A stretch of DNA of 43,012 nucleotides from a virus. Positions 1 to 10,200 of the stretch are shown here, piece by piece. Location: positions 1 through 43,012 of the IMG/VR virus record IMGVR_UViG_3300046010_012164; one strand, given 5' to 3'. The position numbers and the translations under genes are program-made. The stretch's first letter is position 1. Every line of letters starts with the position of its first letter. The notes under the pieces were generated by a model that saw only the letters and a program-made list of their open reading frames with translations, ran no database searches and was not told the origin of the DNA.

Positions 1-126
1 CTCTTCTCTGTCCAGCCGGTTGGTCTTCCAGCCGGTATCTCGTCGGTGAACCTTCCTCCTGGCTTCATCATGGAGCAAGAGGATTCCGAGCCGTACCTCG
101 TCGCGACGGATGACGGGACGGAGTCG
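1..126. repeat. Terminal redundancy, left copy
   Basis: Bases 1-126 are identical to 42884-43009; the copies diverge at 127 versus 43010, and the last three bases of the window (CCT) do not match AGA at 127-129. The repeat lies inside the adaptor coding sequence and keeps its frame, as expected for a circular contig cut at an arbitrary point. A physical terminal repeat inside a gene is less likely. Confidence 0.95.
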
Positions 127-534
127 AGAATCTTCAAGCGCACTCTCGAGGATCTTAACTACCGGGAGCTGAACGCAGACCAAACGGGGACGCCGACCCG
201 TTACTCGATCTCCCACGGGAAGATCTGGCTCTCCCCGACGACGGATAAGGCGTACACTCTCCAGTTCCCCTGCGCGACGCAGACGGCGGAGATTGACGAT
301 ACCGCCTCCGCGGCGAACCCTTGGTTCACCTACGCCCCGAATTACATCCTTGGCCTCGCCGGAGCCGCGATGGCTGGGACCCACATGCAGAACCCGAAGC
401 TCGAGCGGCAGATGCTTGACATGGCTGCCGGCGCGCTGAGGACTCTGGTCAACTTCCACGAAGCGAGGGAAAATGTCAACATGGACTTTTCGTCCTCTGA
501 CCTCATCGCTGATGTTCCTGCGAGGGTGCCGTAA
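1..534 (+). CDS. Adaptor (head-tail connector) protein, C-terminal part
   Basis: This is the continuation of the gene that starts at the GTG at 42737. Joining the window ends through the repeat gives an uninterrupted protein of about 226 aa. It enters here already in frame (LFSVQPVGLP...), so the internal GTG at 46 is not the true start. Length and position, after the capsid genes and before the nozzle gene, fit the SU10/P22-gp4-like adaptor proteins that sit under the portal ring and start the tail. No catalytic motif is expected or seen. The stop overlaps the next ATG by one base (TAATG), so the two are probably translationally coupled. The family assignment is from memory of the pattern and context. 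Confidence 0.75.
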   Translation, partial: LFSVQPVGLPAGISSVNLPPGFIMEQEDSEPYLVATDDGTESRIFKRTLEDLNYRELNADQTGTPTRYSISHGKIWLSPTTDKAYTLQFPCATQTAEIDDTASAANPWFTYAPNYILGLAGAAMAGTHMQNPKLERQMLDMAAGALRTLVNFHEARENVNMDFSSSDLIADVPARVP

Positions 535-1106
535 TGGGTCTTGAGTCAGCTTCTTTTGTTAACGGCCTTAACCTGTCGAACCCAGCCGACACTGATCCGA
601 GAAGCCAGGGAGACGATCATCTCCGTCTGATCAAGGCGGTTCTCCTTGCCACCTTCCCAAACCTCAACGCGGCGGTCACGGCGAGCCCAGCGGACCTGAA
701 CCTTCTCGATCCCGCTCCGGCGAGCCACGACCTCGCCTTCCGCTCGACGGCGAACAGGAAGCTGGACAAGGTCATCGGCCTTCGCTTCACCAACCTCGGG
801 ACGACTAACACCCCGACGATTGACGGCTCTGTCGCCCAGGTCCACAAGGTCACGATCAACGCGAATGCTACCCTTACCTTCACCAACCCGGAGGAAGGTA
901 GCTTCGGTGTTGTTCTGATCGAAAACGCAGCGACCTCCGGCCGGACTATCTCGTTCGCCGGCGGAGCTGGCGTGACGGTGTATAAGATCTACACCTTCTC
1001 TTCGAGTGTCTACGGCACGAGCGATCCGCAGGACAACAGCGCCGTGGTGCTTTACTTCTGCGATTCCGCCTCGACCCTCTACGCGATTCTTCTGACGAAC
1101 TTCTAA
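534..1106 (+). CDS. Small tail fibre-like protein
   Basis: 190 aa. Residues about 16-45 carry a block (DPRSQGDDHLRLIK, then TFPNLNAAV) that is very common at the N-terminus of phage tail fibre and tail appendage proteins, where it is thought to attach the fibre to the tail. The remainder (about 80-190) is Thr/Asn/Ala-rich with alternating hydrophobic residues, as in a short beta structure, and there is no long collagen-like or receptor domain. It could be a short fibre, a fibre-anchoring collar protein, or the truncated remains of a longer fibre. It is coupled to the adaptor upstream and followed two bases later by the nozzle-like gene. Confidence 0.6.
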   Translation: MGLESASFVNGLNLSNPADTDPRSQGDDHLRLIKAVLLATFPNLNAAVTASPADLNLLDPAPASHDLAFRSTANRKLDKVIGLRFTNLGTTNTPTIDGSVAQVHKVTINANATLTFTNPEEGSFGVVLIENAATSGRTISFAGGAGVTVYKIYTFSSSVYGTSDPQDNSAVVLYFCDSASTLYAILLTNF

Positions 1107-1107
1107 C

Positions 1108-2226
1108 ATGAAGCTCGCGGTCCAGTCCCCCAGCAATCTCGGTGTCGTCAAGGACGTCCCGCCCCACCGGCTGCCTCCCGAGGGGTGGTCGGACTCGACT
1201 GGCTTTCGCTTCCCCGTTGACGGCCCCTCGACTATCCGCGGCCGGAAGGAGGTCTTCACCTCCGCCCCAATCCAGCCCCTGTGGATCGGACAGTTTCCCT
1301 CCCTCACCGACCCTCTCTGGGTCTATGCTTCAGACTCAGCGATCTACTCCTTCCTCGGTTCCGCTGGGACCCATCTATCCCTCGGCAGCGGCTTTGCGGC
1401 AGCGGGGGAGCGCTGGCAGGGGTTCGTCTTCCAGGGAGTTGGGATCTTCAATCAAGTGAACAACCACCCCCAGCAGCTCGCTCCCCTCGGCCACGGGACG
1501 GCGCTGGCAAATCTCGCCAACTGGGGGTCGAACCCAGCCGGTTCCAGCACCCGGGTCCGCTCCCTCCGGCCGTACAGGAACTTCCTCGTCGGAATCGGTC
1601 TGGTCGAATCCGGGACCCTCAAGCCCTTCCGCGTTCGCTGGTCCGATGCCGCTGATCCAGGGAGTGTCCCGGGCAGTTGGGCTCCGCTGGCCAGCAACCG
1701 CTCTGGTGATGTGGACCTCGCGGAGACCCCGGACTATGTGGTCGACGGACTGGTCCTCGGCGACGTTTTCGTCATCTACAAGGAGCGTTCAGCCTGGGGC
1801 ATGCAGTTTGTGGGCGGCACCCAGGTCATGCGCTTTTGGAGAATCGCGGATGAAATTGGCATCCTTGCCCGGGATTGCGTTGCGAGATTTCCTAATGGCC
1901 ACCTCGTCGCGACGCAGGAAGATATCTACGCCCACACCGGCGCGCCGGGCTCGGCCCAGTCAATCCTCCGCGACAAGCTCCGCCGGTGGCTCCAGAGGAA
2001 CATCAACTCCGACCAGTTCGCCAACTGCTTCATGTGCCAGAACGTTCCGAGGAAGGAGATCTGGTTCTTCTTCCCGACGAGCGGCTCGACCTACGCGAAC
2101 AGGGTTCTCATGTGGAACTGGGAAGATAACAAGATCGGGATTCTCGAGATCGAGCAGACCCCGTTCGCGGTAGCCGGTTCCCTCCGCCCCGGAAGCACAA
2201 CGGATACCTGGACCAGTGGAGCGTAA
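1108..2226 (+). CDS. Tail nozzle / tail tubular protein B-like protein
   Basis: 372 aa. The N-terminus (AVQSPSNLGVVKDVPPHRLP) and the repeated aromatic-rich beta strands (PLWVYAS, RSLRPYRNFLVGIG, DVFVIYKERS) look like the propeller-type nozzle or stabilisation proteins that follow the adaptor in podoviruses. The order adaptor, fibre, nozzle supports the role. The protein would form the distal tube of the short tail. No enzymatic motif is seen. Its 3' end overlaps the next gene by 11 bases. Confidence is moderate because nozzle proteins diverge strongly and no search was possible. Confidence 0.6.
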   Translation: MKLAVQSPSNLGVVKDVPPHRLPPEGWSDSTGFRFPVDGPSTIRGRKEVFTSAPIQPLWIGQFPSLTDPLWVYASDSAIYSFLGSAGTHLSLGSGFAAAGERWQGFVFQGVGIFNQVNNHPQQLAPLGHGTALANLANWGSNPAGSSTRVRSLRPYRNFLVGIGLVESGTLKPFRVRWSDAADPGSVPGSWAPLASNRSGDVDLAETPDYVVDGLVLGDVFVIYKERSAWGMQFVGGTQVMRFWRIADEIGILARDCVARFPNGHLVATQEDIYAHTGAPGSAQSILRDKLRRWLQRNINSDQFANCFMCQNVPRKEIWFFFPTSGSTYANRVLMWNWEDNKIGILEIEQTPFAVAGSLRPGSTTDTWTSGA

Positions 2227-2743
2227 CGAAGCCCGGGGCTATGTCCCCAATTATCGAGGGAATGATCCTGAGGCCGCTCGGGAGTTTGACCAGCTGGGGA
2301 TTCTCGCCCGCCAGCTGGAAACGACCTGGGTCGAGGCCTACTGTCTCTTCACCCCCGGACTTCTCCCCGGCGTGGCGGTGGTTAAGCTTCCCCTTGCTCT
2401 CATCGGCTCGAGTGAAGACGTCGAGTTCGACGCGGTTCAGGATCGAGTTACCTTCCGTTACCCGGGGTTCTACTCCCTCCACTTTACCCTCGCAGGGGAA
2501 TACAACTTCGCTTTCGCGGGGAGTCAGCTCAGCTACGACTTCCACGTTAACGGCGGTGCTTTTTCCCGCCCGGGTTTTACCAGACCTCCCGGCACGGCTG
2601 GGTGGGTTGAAGGGAATATGAACCGAATTCAGTTTCTCAACGCGAAGGACTACATCGAAGTCTTCCTCAGCTCTTCCTTCGCAGCGGATACTTTCGCCGT
2701 GCATCCAGCTTCCTACCTAACCATCCGAGGGACAAGACTGTGA
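2216..2743 (+). CDS. Beta-rich tail-associated protein, possible receptor-binding head
   Basis: 175 aa, GTG start at 2216 inside the end of the nozzle gene. Residues about 60-175 read as a jelly-roll/TNF-C1q-like sandwich: FRYPGFYSLHFTLAGEYNFA, then a glycine/proline loop, then RIQFLNAKDYIEVFL and SYLTIRGTRL. Such folds are used by phage appendages for trimeric receptor binding, but the fold call is mine by eye. It lies among tail genes and has no signal peptide. Its stop overlaps the next start (GTGA). Confidence 0.45.
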   Translation: MERNEARGYVPNYRGNDPEAAREFDQLGILARQLETTWVEAYCLFTPGLLPGVAVVKLPLALIGSSEDVEFDAVQDRVTFRYPGFYSLHFTLAGEYNFAFAGSQLSYDFHVNGGAFSRPGFTRPPGTAGWVEGNMNRIQFLNAKDYIEVFLSSSFAADTFAVHPASYLTIRGTRL

Positions 2744-2985
2744 GTCTCGCTAAGCCAAGCTCAACCATCCAGGCGGTTTCTGTCAGCGGTGCGGCTACGA
2801 CCGTCTGCCTCTGGTTCGCGAATACGTACTTCTTCGGCCCCCAGGGAAATCCGATCCCAGCGGAGATTGGGGCCCTTATCGCCTTCATCGCCTCCAGCCT
2901 CGTGGGGTACTTCAAGCGCGAGTACGTGCTCGAGGAACAGTTCAAGTCCAAGTTCGGCATCGGGGACGAAGATGGGAATTCTTAG
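2740..2985 (+). CDS. Small two-TM holin-like membrane protein
   Basis: 81 aa, GTG start overlapping the previous TGA. Two hydrophobic segments (about 13-31, AATTVCLWFANTYFF; and 41-58, EIGALIAFIASSLVGYF) are separated by a short Gly/Pro/Asn turn and followed by a charged tail (KREYVLEEQFKSK). This is the layout of small class II-type holins, and the next gene is another holin-family protein. It may be a holin, antiholin or pinholin partner. The role is inferred from topology and position only. Confidence 0.55.
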   Translation: MSLAKPSSTIQAVSVSGAATTVCLWFANTYFFGPQGNPIPAEIGALIAFIASSLVGYFKREYVLEEQFKSKFGIGDEDGNS

Positions 2986-3376
2986 CAAAATCTTCGGCTC
3001 GGGCGGAGAGGCCGTAGCGACGCCCATCGAGGCGATCGGCAACGTCCTTGACAAGCTCTTCACCTCGAAGGAAGAGAAGCTCAACTTCCAGGAAGCGATG
3101 GCTCGGCTGGCGCAGGCCCCGGCGATTGCCCAGCAGGAAATCAACAAACTCGAAGCCCAGCATCGCAGCGCTTGGGTAGCTGGCTGGCGGCCGGCTATAG
3201 GCTGGGTCTGCGCAGCGGGGCTTCTCAACGTCTGGCTTATCAACCCCTGGATTCAATGGCTCACCGGAATGGCGGGGCCAAGCCTGCCGCTGGACGCGAT
3301 GCAGGAGATGGTCTTCGCCATGCTCGGCATGGGCGTCCTCCGTTCGGTGGACAAGGCAACTGGTAGGAGCAAGTAA
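2972..3376 (+). CDS. GTA-type 3TM holin family protein
   Basis: 134 aa, starting at the ATG at 2972 (MGILSKIF), overlapping the previous gene by 14 bases; the longer upstream frame is low-complexity shadow. Residues about 65-85 contain HRSAWVAGWRPAIGWVCAAG, the signature of the family described as holin of 3TMs for gene-transfer release (GTA_holin_3TM). Hydrophobic segments lie near 75-95 and 110-125. The family is common in alphaproteobacterial gene transfer agents and phages and is expected to permeabilise the inner membrane for lysis. Together with the gene before it this forms a two-gene holin cassette. Confidence 0.75.
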   Translation: MGILSKIFGSGGEAVATPIEAIGNVLDKLFTSKEEKLNFQEAMARLAQAPAIAQQEINKLEAQHRSAWVAGWRPAIGWVCAAGLLNVWLINPWIQWLTGMAGPSLPLDAMQEMVFAMLGMGVLRSVDKATGRSK

Positions 3377-4167
3377 TGAGCGGAGCAAGCACGACGACTA
3401 CTGCGGCCCCCTGGTACGAAGCGGGGATGAAGGATCTCCTCACCCGCACTCAGACGCAGGTAAACCAGGGTCTGCCAATTTACCAGGGCCCGCGGGTCGC
3501 CCAGTTCTCCCCCTGGCAGGAACAGGGGATGAACACTGCGGTGACCTCGCTGCAGAACCCAGCGGTCCGCACGGCTGCCCTCGGCGGGCTCGAGGCGAAC
3601 AATGCCCTCGCCTCGGGGCAGTACATGCAGAACCTCGACTCGGTCCCGGGGCTTCAGGCCATGCGGGATTCGATCCGGAACTCGGTCGGCGGGATGCTGA
3701 CGGAGGATTTCCTCCCGGCGATTGCGGACAACTCGATCGCTGGCAGCGGCCTCGGGGGCAGCCGGCAGGGCGTGGCCCAGGGGATTGCCGGGGGCAAGGC
3801 TGCGGATGCTATCGCCTCTGGCATCGGCAACATCGACTTCGGGGCCTGGCAGGCGCTGCTCGGTCAGCAGAACAACGCCCTCAACCGGGTGGGCTCTATG
3901 ATCGAGACCCAGGCTCTCCCCGGCCAGATGGTTTCTGCTATCGGTGCCCAGCGTCAGGCGCAGGATCAGGCGAACATCGAAGCTGGTCGGCAGAAGTTCG
4001 TCGAGCAGACGAATGCTCCCTTCCTTCTCCTCGACCAGCTCCGGGCGAGTCTCGGTCTGGGCGGTGGCGGAAGCTCGACCACGACCCAGAATGCGGCCGA
4101 TCCCTCGTGGCTTAATGTCGCGATGGGTCTTGGCGGGCTTTACAAGTCGATCTTCGACAAGTCCTAA
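3376..4167 (+). CDS. Internal virion / DNA ejection protein A
   Basis: 263 aa. It begins with a Ser/Thr stretch and a tail-associated pattern (YQGPRVAQFSPWQEQGM) seen in many short-tailed phage proteins just before the large internal proteins, then becomes Ala/Gly/Gln-rich and helical (AGGKAADAIASGIGN, QALPGQMVSAIGAQRQAQ). Being first of four consecutive late genes after the holins, it fits an ejectosome component comparable in position to T7 gp14. There is no catalytic motif. Overlap with the previous stop is one base. Confidence 0.5.
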   Translation: MSGASTTTTAAPWYEAGMKDLLTRTQTQVNQGLPIYQGPRVAQFSPWQEQGMNTAVTSLQNPAVRTAALGGLEANNALASGQYMQNLDSVPGLQAMRDSIRNSVGGMLTEDFLPAIADNSIAGSGLGGSRQGVAQGIAGGKAADAIASGIGNIDFGAWQALLGQQNNALNRVGSMIETQALPGQMVSAIGAQRQAQDQANIEAGRQKFVEQTNAPFLLLDQLRASLGLGGGGSSTTTQNAADPSWLNVAMGLGGLYKSIFDKS

Positions 4168-4170
4168 GCC

Positions 4171-5883
4171 ATGCTGTTTCGCGACCCTTACGCACCCGGT
4201 CAGATTGACCAGCTCCGCGCCGGCTTGGTCGGTGAAGAGCTGGCGAAGCTTAACACCCTCATCGGCAGTGCCGGCGCTGGGATCGATCTCAGCCCCCAGG
4301 GGCTCCAGCGAGCCCAGCAGCAGCGGGAGCTTATCAATACCGCCTTTGCCGGCCAGCAGTTCCCGCAGATCGAGCAGAGCATTGGCGGTCTGCTGAACAC
4401 GCAGGACTATTCGACTCTTCCCTTTGAGGACAGGCTAAAGGTCGCTGCGTGGAACTCGAACAACATGCTCGGAGACAGGACTTGGCAACCGACGTTTCAG
4501 ATTCCTGACGTCGAGGCGCTTTTCTCCCAGTATTGGGGTGGGGAGCTTACCCCAAGTCGTCCGGTGGATCTGAATTCTGAGGTCCGCGGGAATGAGTTCA
4601 ACGCCCAGACTCTGGAAAAGATTAAGCCTCTTCTCCTCAACCCAACCCCAAGGGACGGAAATAAAAACTCCTTCCACGCTTACAACATCTGGTCTCCCGC
4701 CGCCCAGATTTACCAGTCAAAATACGCGGATACCCCTACTCTCGCTGCTTACCACAGCGAGAAGAATCCGATGATCGACTGGAAATCTGTAGTTGAAACA
4801 GCTTTTCCAAATGGAGGCTCAGCCGGTCCGGTTAATCTCGGTGCCGCCCGCATAACAGGAGTAGACCCAAACGGGAAGCCGATCTACGCTCCCTGGACTC
4901 GGGATGATGTAACTTCCTGGGTGTGGGATATTCTTGGTAGTTCGGAAGCTCTTTCCGCCATCAAGTCCAATTCTGGTGAAGCTAGAGACGCCCGCCGCTA
5001 TATCTCTGCCCTCGATAACCTTGCGAAGGATATCTGGGCCGAGCAGCAGCAAAGGACCAAGCAGTTCGACCCGACCGACCTCCGCTCGGTTGTTCCCCTG
5101 GGGACGGATAAGCGGTATCTGGATCCCTACACCTTCGATCCGACTCAGGGAAACTGGGCAGACAAGTGGGGGACCCAGCTTTTCATGACTATGGCGGCCG
5201 CTCTCGCCGGTTACGCCGGAGGGCAAGCTTTGGCTCCTCTTCTTTCCACCGCTGGCAGCACGGCTGGTGGTACGGCTGGTGGGGCTGTTGGCGGTAAAGC
5301 TGGCGGTCTCGCGGGTCAAGCTGTAGGCCCGCTTACCGGCGGGAATATTGGGACGGGAGCTGGTGCTGCTGTAGTCGGTGGTGGAGGTGGAACTGCTCTC
5401 GGTAGTCTCGGTGGTACAGTCGGCGGTACTCTCGCGGGCCAGATTCCCCAGATAACCGTTACCGGGACTGTGGGAGCTGGAGCTGGTAGCACTGTCGGTG
5501 GGGCGCTTGGTGGTGCCCTTGGAGGACTCGCCGGGAACACAGGGCCGATTAAGATTCCTGACCAAAAGCCGGCGATTGATAAAGCGCTGGAACAAGGCCC
5601 GAGTGTTAAGTTCCCCGAAAAGCCCTGGTACTCGAAGGCCTATGATAATCTGAGCAATGCCTACGACGTCTACAACCAAGTCAACTCTATCGGCGGGATG
5701 TTGTCTCCCCAGGCTGTGTCTGGTGGAGCTATCCAGACCGGTGGTGGCGGCGGTGGAAGCCTCGCCGGCGGGCCGCTCACTTATGACCCAACCCTCATGA
5801 CGATGATCCTCAAGAACGTTCAGTCCCAGCAGCAGGCAGCTCGCCCCCGCGCGCTGCCAACGCAGACGGAGAAAGTTAAGTGA
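4171..5883 (+). CDS. Internal virion protein B with glycine-zipper region
   Basis: 570 aa. The N-terminal 330 residues are mixed alpha/beta without a recognised motif. Residues about 335-460 form a long Gly/Ala-rich stretch with repeated GGxxGG patterns (AGYAGGQALAPLL, GGAVGGKAGGLAGQAVG), as in glycine-zipper membrane-inserting segments. Such a segment would suit a protein ejected with the DNA that lines a channel in the cell envelope. Codons between about 4.4 and 5.0 kb are noticeably less GC-rich than in neighbouring genes. Function is inferred from position and composition. Confidence 0.5.
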   Translation: MLFRDPYAPGQIDQLRAGLVGEELAKLNTLIGSAGAGIDLSPQGLQRAQQQRELINTAFAGQQFPQIEQSIGGLLNTQDYSTLPFEDRLKVAAWNSNNMLGDRTWQPTFQIPDVEALFSQYWGGELTPSRPVDLNSEVRGNEFNAQTLEKIKPLLLNPTPRDGNKNSFHAYNIWSPAAQIYQSKYADTPTLAAYHSEKNPMIDWKSVVETAFPNGGSAGPVNLGAARITGVDPNGKPIYAPWTRDDVTSWVWDILGSSEALSAIKSNSGEARDARRYISALDNLAKDIWAEQQQRTKQFDPTDLRSVVPLGTDKRYLDPYTFDPTQGNWADKWGTQLFMTMAAALAGYAGGQALAPLLSTAGSTAGGTAGGAVGGKAGGLAGQAVGPLTGGNIGTGAGAAVVGGGGGTALGSLGGTVGGTLAGQIPQITVTGTVGAGAGSTVGGALGGALGGLAGNTGPIKIPDQKPAIDKALEQGPSVKFPEKPWYSKAYDNLSNAYDVYNQVNSIGGMLSPQAVSGGAIQTGGGGGGSLAGGPLTYDPTLMTMILKNVQSQQQAARPRALPTQTEKVK

Positions 5884-7262
5884 ACAGCATTGGCCAGTAC
5901 CTCGCTGATCTCGTTCAGCAGTCACAGAACCTCGCCCCGGGCCCGACGATTCCTGGGATGGCTCCGCCAGCGGCTGCGCCCGCTCCGGTGCTCGCTGTCC
6001 CTCCCGGTGTTGCGAACTCCCAGCTCTCCGGTCCTCCGGCGGTTCAGGGGCCCGCTGCCTCCGCGCCTTCGGGGAATCCTCTGATGAACTTCGGCAGGCG
6101 CATCGTCGGTGGCGTGGGTGATGCCCTCGACCGGATGACTGCTACCCCGGAGGCCCGTCTCGCAACCCAGATCGCCTCGCTCAACCTTCTCCGCGGTGGG
6201 AGCGGAAATGGTCTGGTCGACTTCTCCAACGCAGCCCAGACGGGTCTTGCTACCTACCAGCAGGCGATGCAGCAGAAGGCCCAGAACGACCGGGCGAACC
6301 AGCAGTTGGAGCTGGAGAAGCAGAATCTGGAGCTGAACAAGAAGCGGCTGGCGAATGAGGAGCAGGCGAACCGGGCGAGGGGTTATGCCTCCGCCGCGGA
6401 GTATCAGCTGAACAAGGACCAGCTCAACCAGCGGCAAAATCAGTGGAATGATGAGCTGAAGCTTCGCCGGGAGGAGATGATGAATCGCCTCCAGATCGCT
6501 CGGACTGGTGCCGCCGGTCGTGGAGGGGAAAACGTCGGGGCCCAGCAGAACGCCGCGAACGATATTGCCTCGGCGATTCAGAAGCGGTATCCGAACCTCG
6601 ATCCCGCGGCTGCGAAGCTCCTTGGCTGGCAGGTGTTCCTCACCCGCGGTCAGCTGGGGATCAAGGACGAAAGCTTCGACACCGGCCAGGCGGCGATGGA
6701 TTACTATATGTCCATCGAGAAGTCCCGCGGGCTCATGGAAGACTGGGCCTCAAACCCCCAGCTGCGCACGAAGGCGAAACAGGAAGCGATCCAGTTCGCT
6801 CAGGAAATGGAACGTCTCTCGGGTGTTTCCCGGAAGACGACTTCCCAAGACGTCATGTCCCGGCTCGACTCTCTGGTCTCCGGAGAGCCTATGTCTGCCC
6901 CCTCCCCTGGAGCCGCTTCCCCAGCGGCAGGCGCGCCCTCCCCCGCCACTGGCGCGCCGGGTTCTCCGCCCCAGGGAGTCGAGCCCGGGACGCCTTCTGG
7001 GTCGTCTGGTTCCCAGCGCATTTCCCCCGTTACCGCAAGGGGGAGTGGCTATTTCGGCCTTTCTACTACCCAAAACCCCTCTGCCTGGGTCGGCCGCTCG
7101 ACAATTGTCCAGGATCCCAATACCAAGCAGGATACGCTTCTTCGTTTGCTCGAAGCGACTCCGGGTGGTTTCCGGGCTAAAAGGGATTCCGACGGCGCTG
7201 AGGATATCATTACCTACGAAGAGATGAACAGTGAAGGCTGGTGGGAAAGGTTTAAGAAGTGA
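5880..7262 (+). CDS. Internal virion protein C, coiled-coil
   Basis: 460 aa, GTG start overlapping the previous TGA (GTGA). It has a Pro/Ala-rich N-terminus (to about 60), then a long helical region at about 125-220 rich in Gln, Glu, Lys, Asn and Arg (NQQLELEKQNLELNKKRLAN), a central conserved-looking helical domain, a second Pro/Ala/Ser linker (about 340-380) and a compact C-terminal domain. The layout resembles T7 gp15-like middle ejection proteins. No enzymatic residues are recognised. The stop overlaps the next GTG. Confidence 0.5.
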   Translation: MNSIGQYLADLVQQSQNLAPGPTIPGMAPPAAAPAPVLAVPPGVANSQLSGPPAVQGPAASAPSGNPLMNFGRRIVGGVGDALDRMTATPEARLATQIASLNLLRGGSGNGLVDFSNAAQTGLATYQQAMQQKAQNDRANQQLELEKQNLELNKKRLANEEQANRARGYASAAEYQLNKDQLNQRQNQWNDELKLRREEMMNRLQIARTGAAGRGGENVGAQQNAANDIASAIQKRYPNLDPAAAKLLGWQVFLTRGQLGIKDESFDTGQAAMDYYMSIEKSRGLMEDWASNPQLRTKAKQEAIQFAQEMERLSGVSRKTTSQDVMSRLDSLVSGEPMSAPSPGAASPAAGAPSPATGAPGSPPQGVEPGTPSGSSGSQRISPVTARGSGYFGLSTTQNPSAWVGRSTIVQDPNTKQDTLLRLLEATPGGFRAKRDSDGAEDIITYEEMNSEGWWERFKK

Positions 7263-10200
7263 GCATCTTTTCCAATTCAACTGAGTCTCAGCAGCAGGAA
7301 CCACCTCCCCCGCCGCCGATGCTTGCTCGGCCAGAGGAGACTCTTCGGCGTTCTATTTTCTCCGCTCCTCCTGTCTCTTCCATCCGAGAGTCTCTTTACG
7401 AGGCCGATCGGATCGAGGTAATGGCGGCTCAGCCTGAACTCGACAACCCGAGTCTTTCCCGTTTTGCTCCCTCTTCGGGAATGGCGCAGAAGTGGGAAGA
7501 TGCCGACTGGTGGGACACGCTCAAGATGGCCCCCTACGCCATCGCCTCGAACTTCACGGCTGGTCTCGGGGAAGCTGCCGCGGCCCAGTTCGAAGCCGGT
7601 GCGCAGGTGAGTGACGCTGCTCGGGATTTCTTCGCCCGCGAAGGGACCCCAGAGCAGGCGGAGCTGGATCGGGAATTCGCCAGCCGGCAGCAGCAGTACG
7701 GGCAGAGAAGTGAGCTGGCAAAGCGGATCCTCGCTTCTACGGGGCAGAAGCCGGAAGACGTCATCCCCGGTTTCTGGGTCAACGACCTGCCGAGGAATAT
7801 CGCCTACATGCTCGGCGGAGCTGGAGCAGGACTCGGCGGCGGTCTCGCCGGTTCTGCGGCGGGCAGCTTACCCGGCGGTATCGCTGGTGGTACTCTGGCG
7901 CTGAGCTACTACTGGGGAGCCCTGGGCGCGCAGCAGGGGTATCAGGAAGCCGTTGCCTCGGGGGCGAGTCCGGAAGATGCCGCGGCAGCTGCTGGCCTCT
8001 ACGCCACGATTGCTCAGTCAAACCTCATTCCTATCGGGAACGTCTTTAACCGAGTGGACCAGGCCTCCGGCGGGGCGTTTAAGAAAGCCTTCGCCGGGCG
8101 GATGATGAATCTTCTCGGACAGGAAGCGATTGACCGCTCGGGCCAGGTAGCCGCGAAGTACGTTGGGAGGGAAGCAGTCCGGACGGCGCTCGAGGAATCC
8201 GTGCAGGAGACCTTTGAGCAGACGCTGCAGAACCTCACGGCGAGCGACTGGGTTGGCTTCGACCCGGAGAGGGAACTGTTCGATAACGTGAAGGAGGCTG
8301 CTGCCTCCGGCGGTGGGATCGGGTTCCTGCTCGGCATGCTCACCGCTGGGACGGGGCTGAAGCTCCGCCGCCGGGAGGTGGAGGAAAAGCTCCGTGGGGA
8401 GATTGCGGATCAGGAAGAGGTTCTCGGCAGCAAAGAGCTCAAGCGGCTGAAAGAGCTGGACCTCGAGCGGCGGAACTGGATCGCCTACCGCGACACACTG
8501 CCGGATATGCAGAACATCAAGAGGGAAGTCCTCGAGATGGCGAGCCCAGAAGTTCGGGCAGAGGTCGAGAAACTCTTCGGTCGGTGGGATGCCGACCTGG
8601 GGTCTAACACACCATTTGCTGGTGGTGATCCTACGGCTAAGACCTATGAAACCCAGGGGGAAGATCCCATCAGCCTCGCCTCCTCCCCGGGCCAGGGGGA
8701 GTTGATTCTCCCTGGGCTTGCCATTAACCCCGGTGAGGGGGTTGGCACCGGTGCGCTTCTTCGCCGGGCGCTGACGAAGGAAAACCTCCAGAACGGTCTC
8801 TGGGAGGCGCCGACAGGCATGCTCCCCTCGACGCGGGAAAGAATGTCTGCTGGGGAGCAGGTGCTCGTTGTCGCTAACCCGAACAAGATCAACGAAAGGA
8901 TGAAGGAGAAAGACAGCCTTCTCGATGAAGAGGAGAAGGGCCAGGTTCTCAACAACATCCGCAAGGGCTACATTCTCCCCCTCGTCGATATCGTGGAGAA
9001 GATGCAGAAGAACTGGGTCACCCGAGACGGAAAGAGTATCCCCGTTCTTCTCAACTTCACCTACAACAGCACGTCCACTACGGGCGGTTCTATCCAGTTG
9101 CGGCCTTTGAACGCCTTGGGTGGAAGCGGCCGGGTGATTGCTGGGAGTCAGTACGACGCGCAGCTCAAGTCCCCCATGCTCGAGATTGAGGTGAATCTCG
9201 GCCAGGCACTCGAAAGCGAGATCTTCGGGTACCAGCAGTCGGACCGAACCGCTAGTTCTCTTGTAACCATCATGCACGAGATCGGCCATGCGGTTACCTA
9301 CGCCCGCTGGGGAGACATCAACCGGCAGGCCCTGAAAGACCTCAGCGAAGGAAAGACCGGGACTCCGGAGCAGAAGGCGGTTGCTGCCTTCGAGTTCGCC
9401 TACATGCAGCACCTCGTCGATGCGGTGAAGATGAAGCTGGAGGGGAAGACGAAGAACGAGTACTCTGCCAAGTACGGGGATCTATGGAAGCCTGAAGTCG
9501 TCAACCCGGTTATTAACGAGATGACCGGAGACCGCGGGCCGAAGTACCTCTTCTCCCCGACTGAGTTCTTCGCCCGGATGTTCGCCCGGACGGTGCTGAA
9601 CGAGCGGAAAGTCCCGCCGGAGCTGAACTGGTTCATGGACGAGTCGAGGAGGGTTCTCCAGGCAGGGTATAACTCCCTCCCGCAGAATGTGAAGGAAGTC
9701 GACTCGTTCAAGCGCTGGGTTCGCTCGGTCCTCGTCGATGACGCCTTCGCAGCGCAGGAGGAAGAGTTCTACTCTAAGTGGGGAATGGACTCGGGGGATT
9801 TTCTCAACCTCGTCTCCGGCGACCCGACGAATGAGACCACCTTCGGCTACGCCGCGGAGCTGGACCGGTTCAGCGATTTCTCGAAGACGTTCCTGAATCT
9901 CTCCCAGTGGGTCCAGCGGAATCCCCACATCGCGGAGCTGCAGGAGTACTACAAGAACGTTCAGAACTGGGACGCGTCGAGGAAGAAGCTCGAGGCCAAG
10001 GGGCTGGTGGTTAACAAGGCCTTGGTGGAACTCGGCAAGGAAGGCGCAGCAAAGGTCGGCCGAGCGCTGCTCGAGGAAACGGTCGCTGGGGAAATCATGC
10101 CCCTGGATCAGATGCAGGCGAAGTACGGGCTGACCCAGGAACAGATGGACGTCGTGGTTCAGATTAAGGAGCACTTCTCCTCGATCCTGAACAAGATGGA

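Noticed and set aside
1-126. Physical direct terminal repeat of the virion DNA
   Set aside because: The repeat is inside one gene and keeps its frame across the join; an assembly overlap of a circular or permuted genome is simpler.
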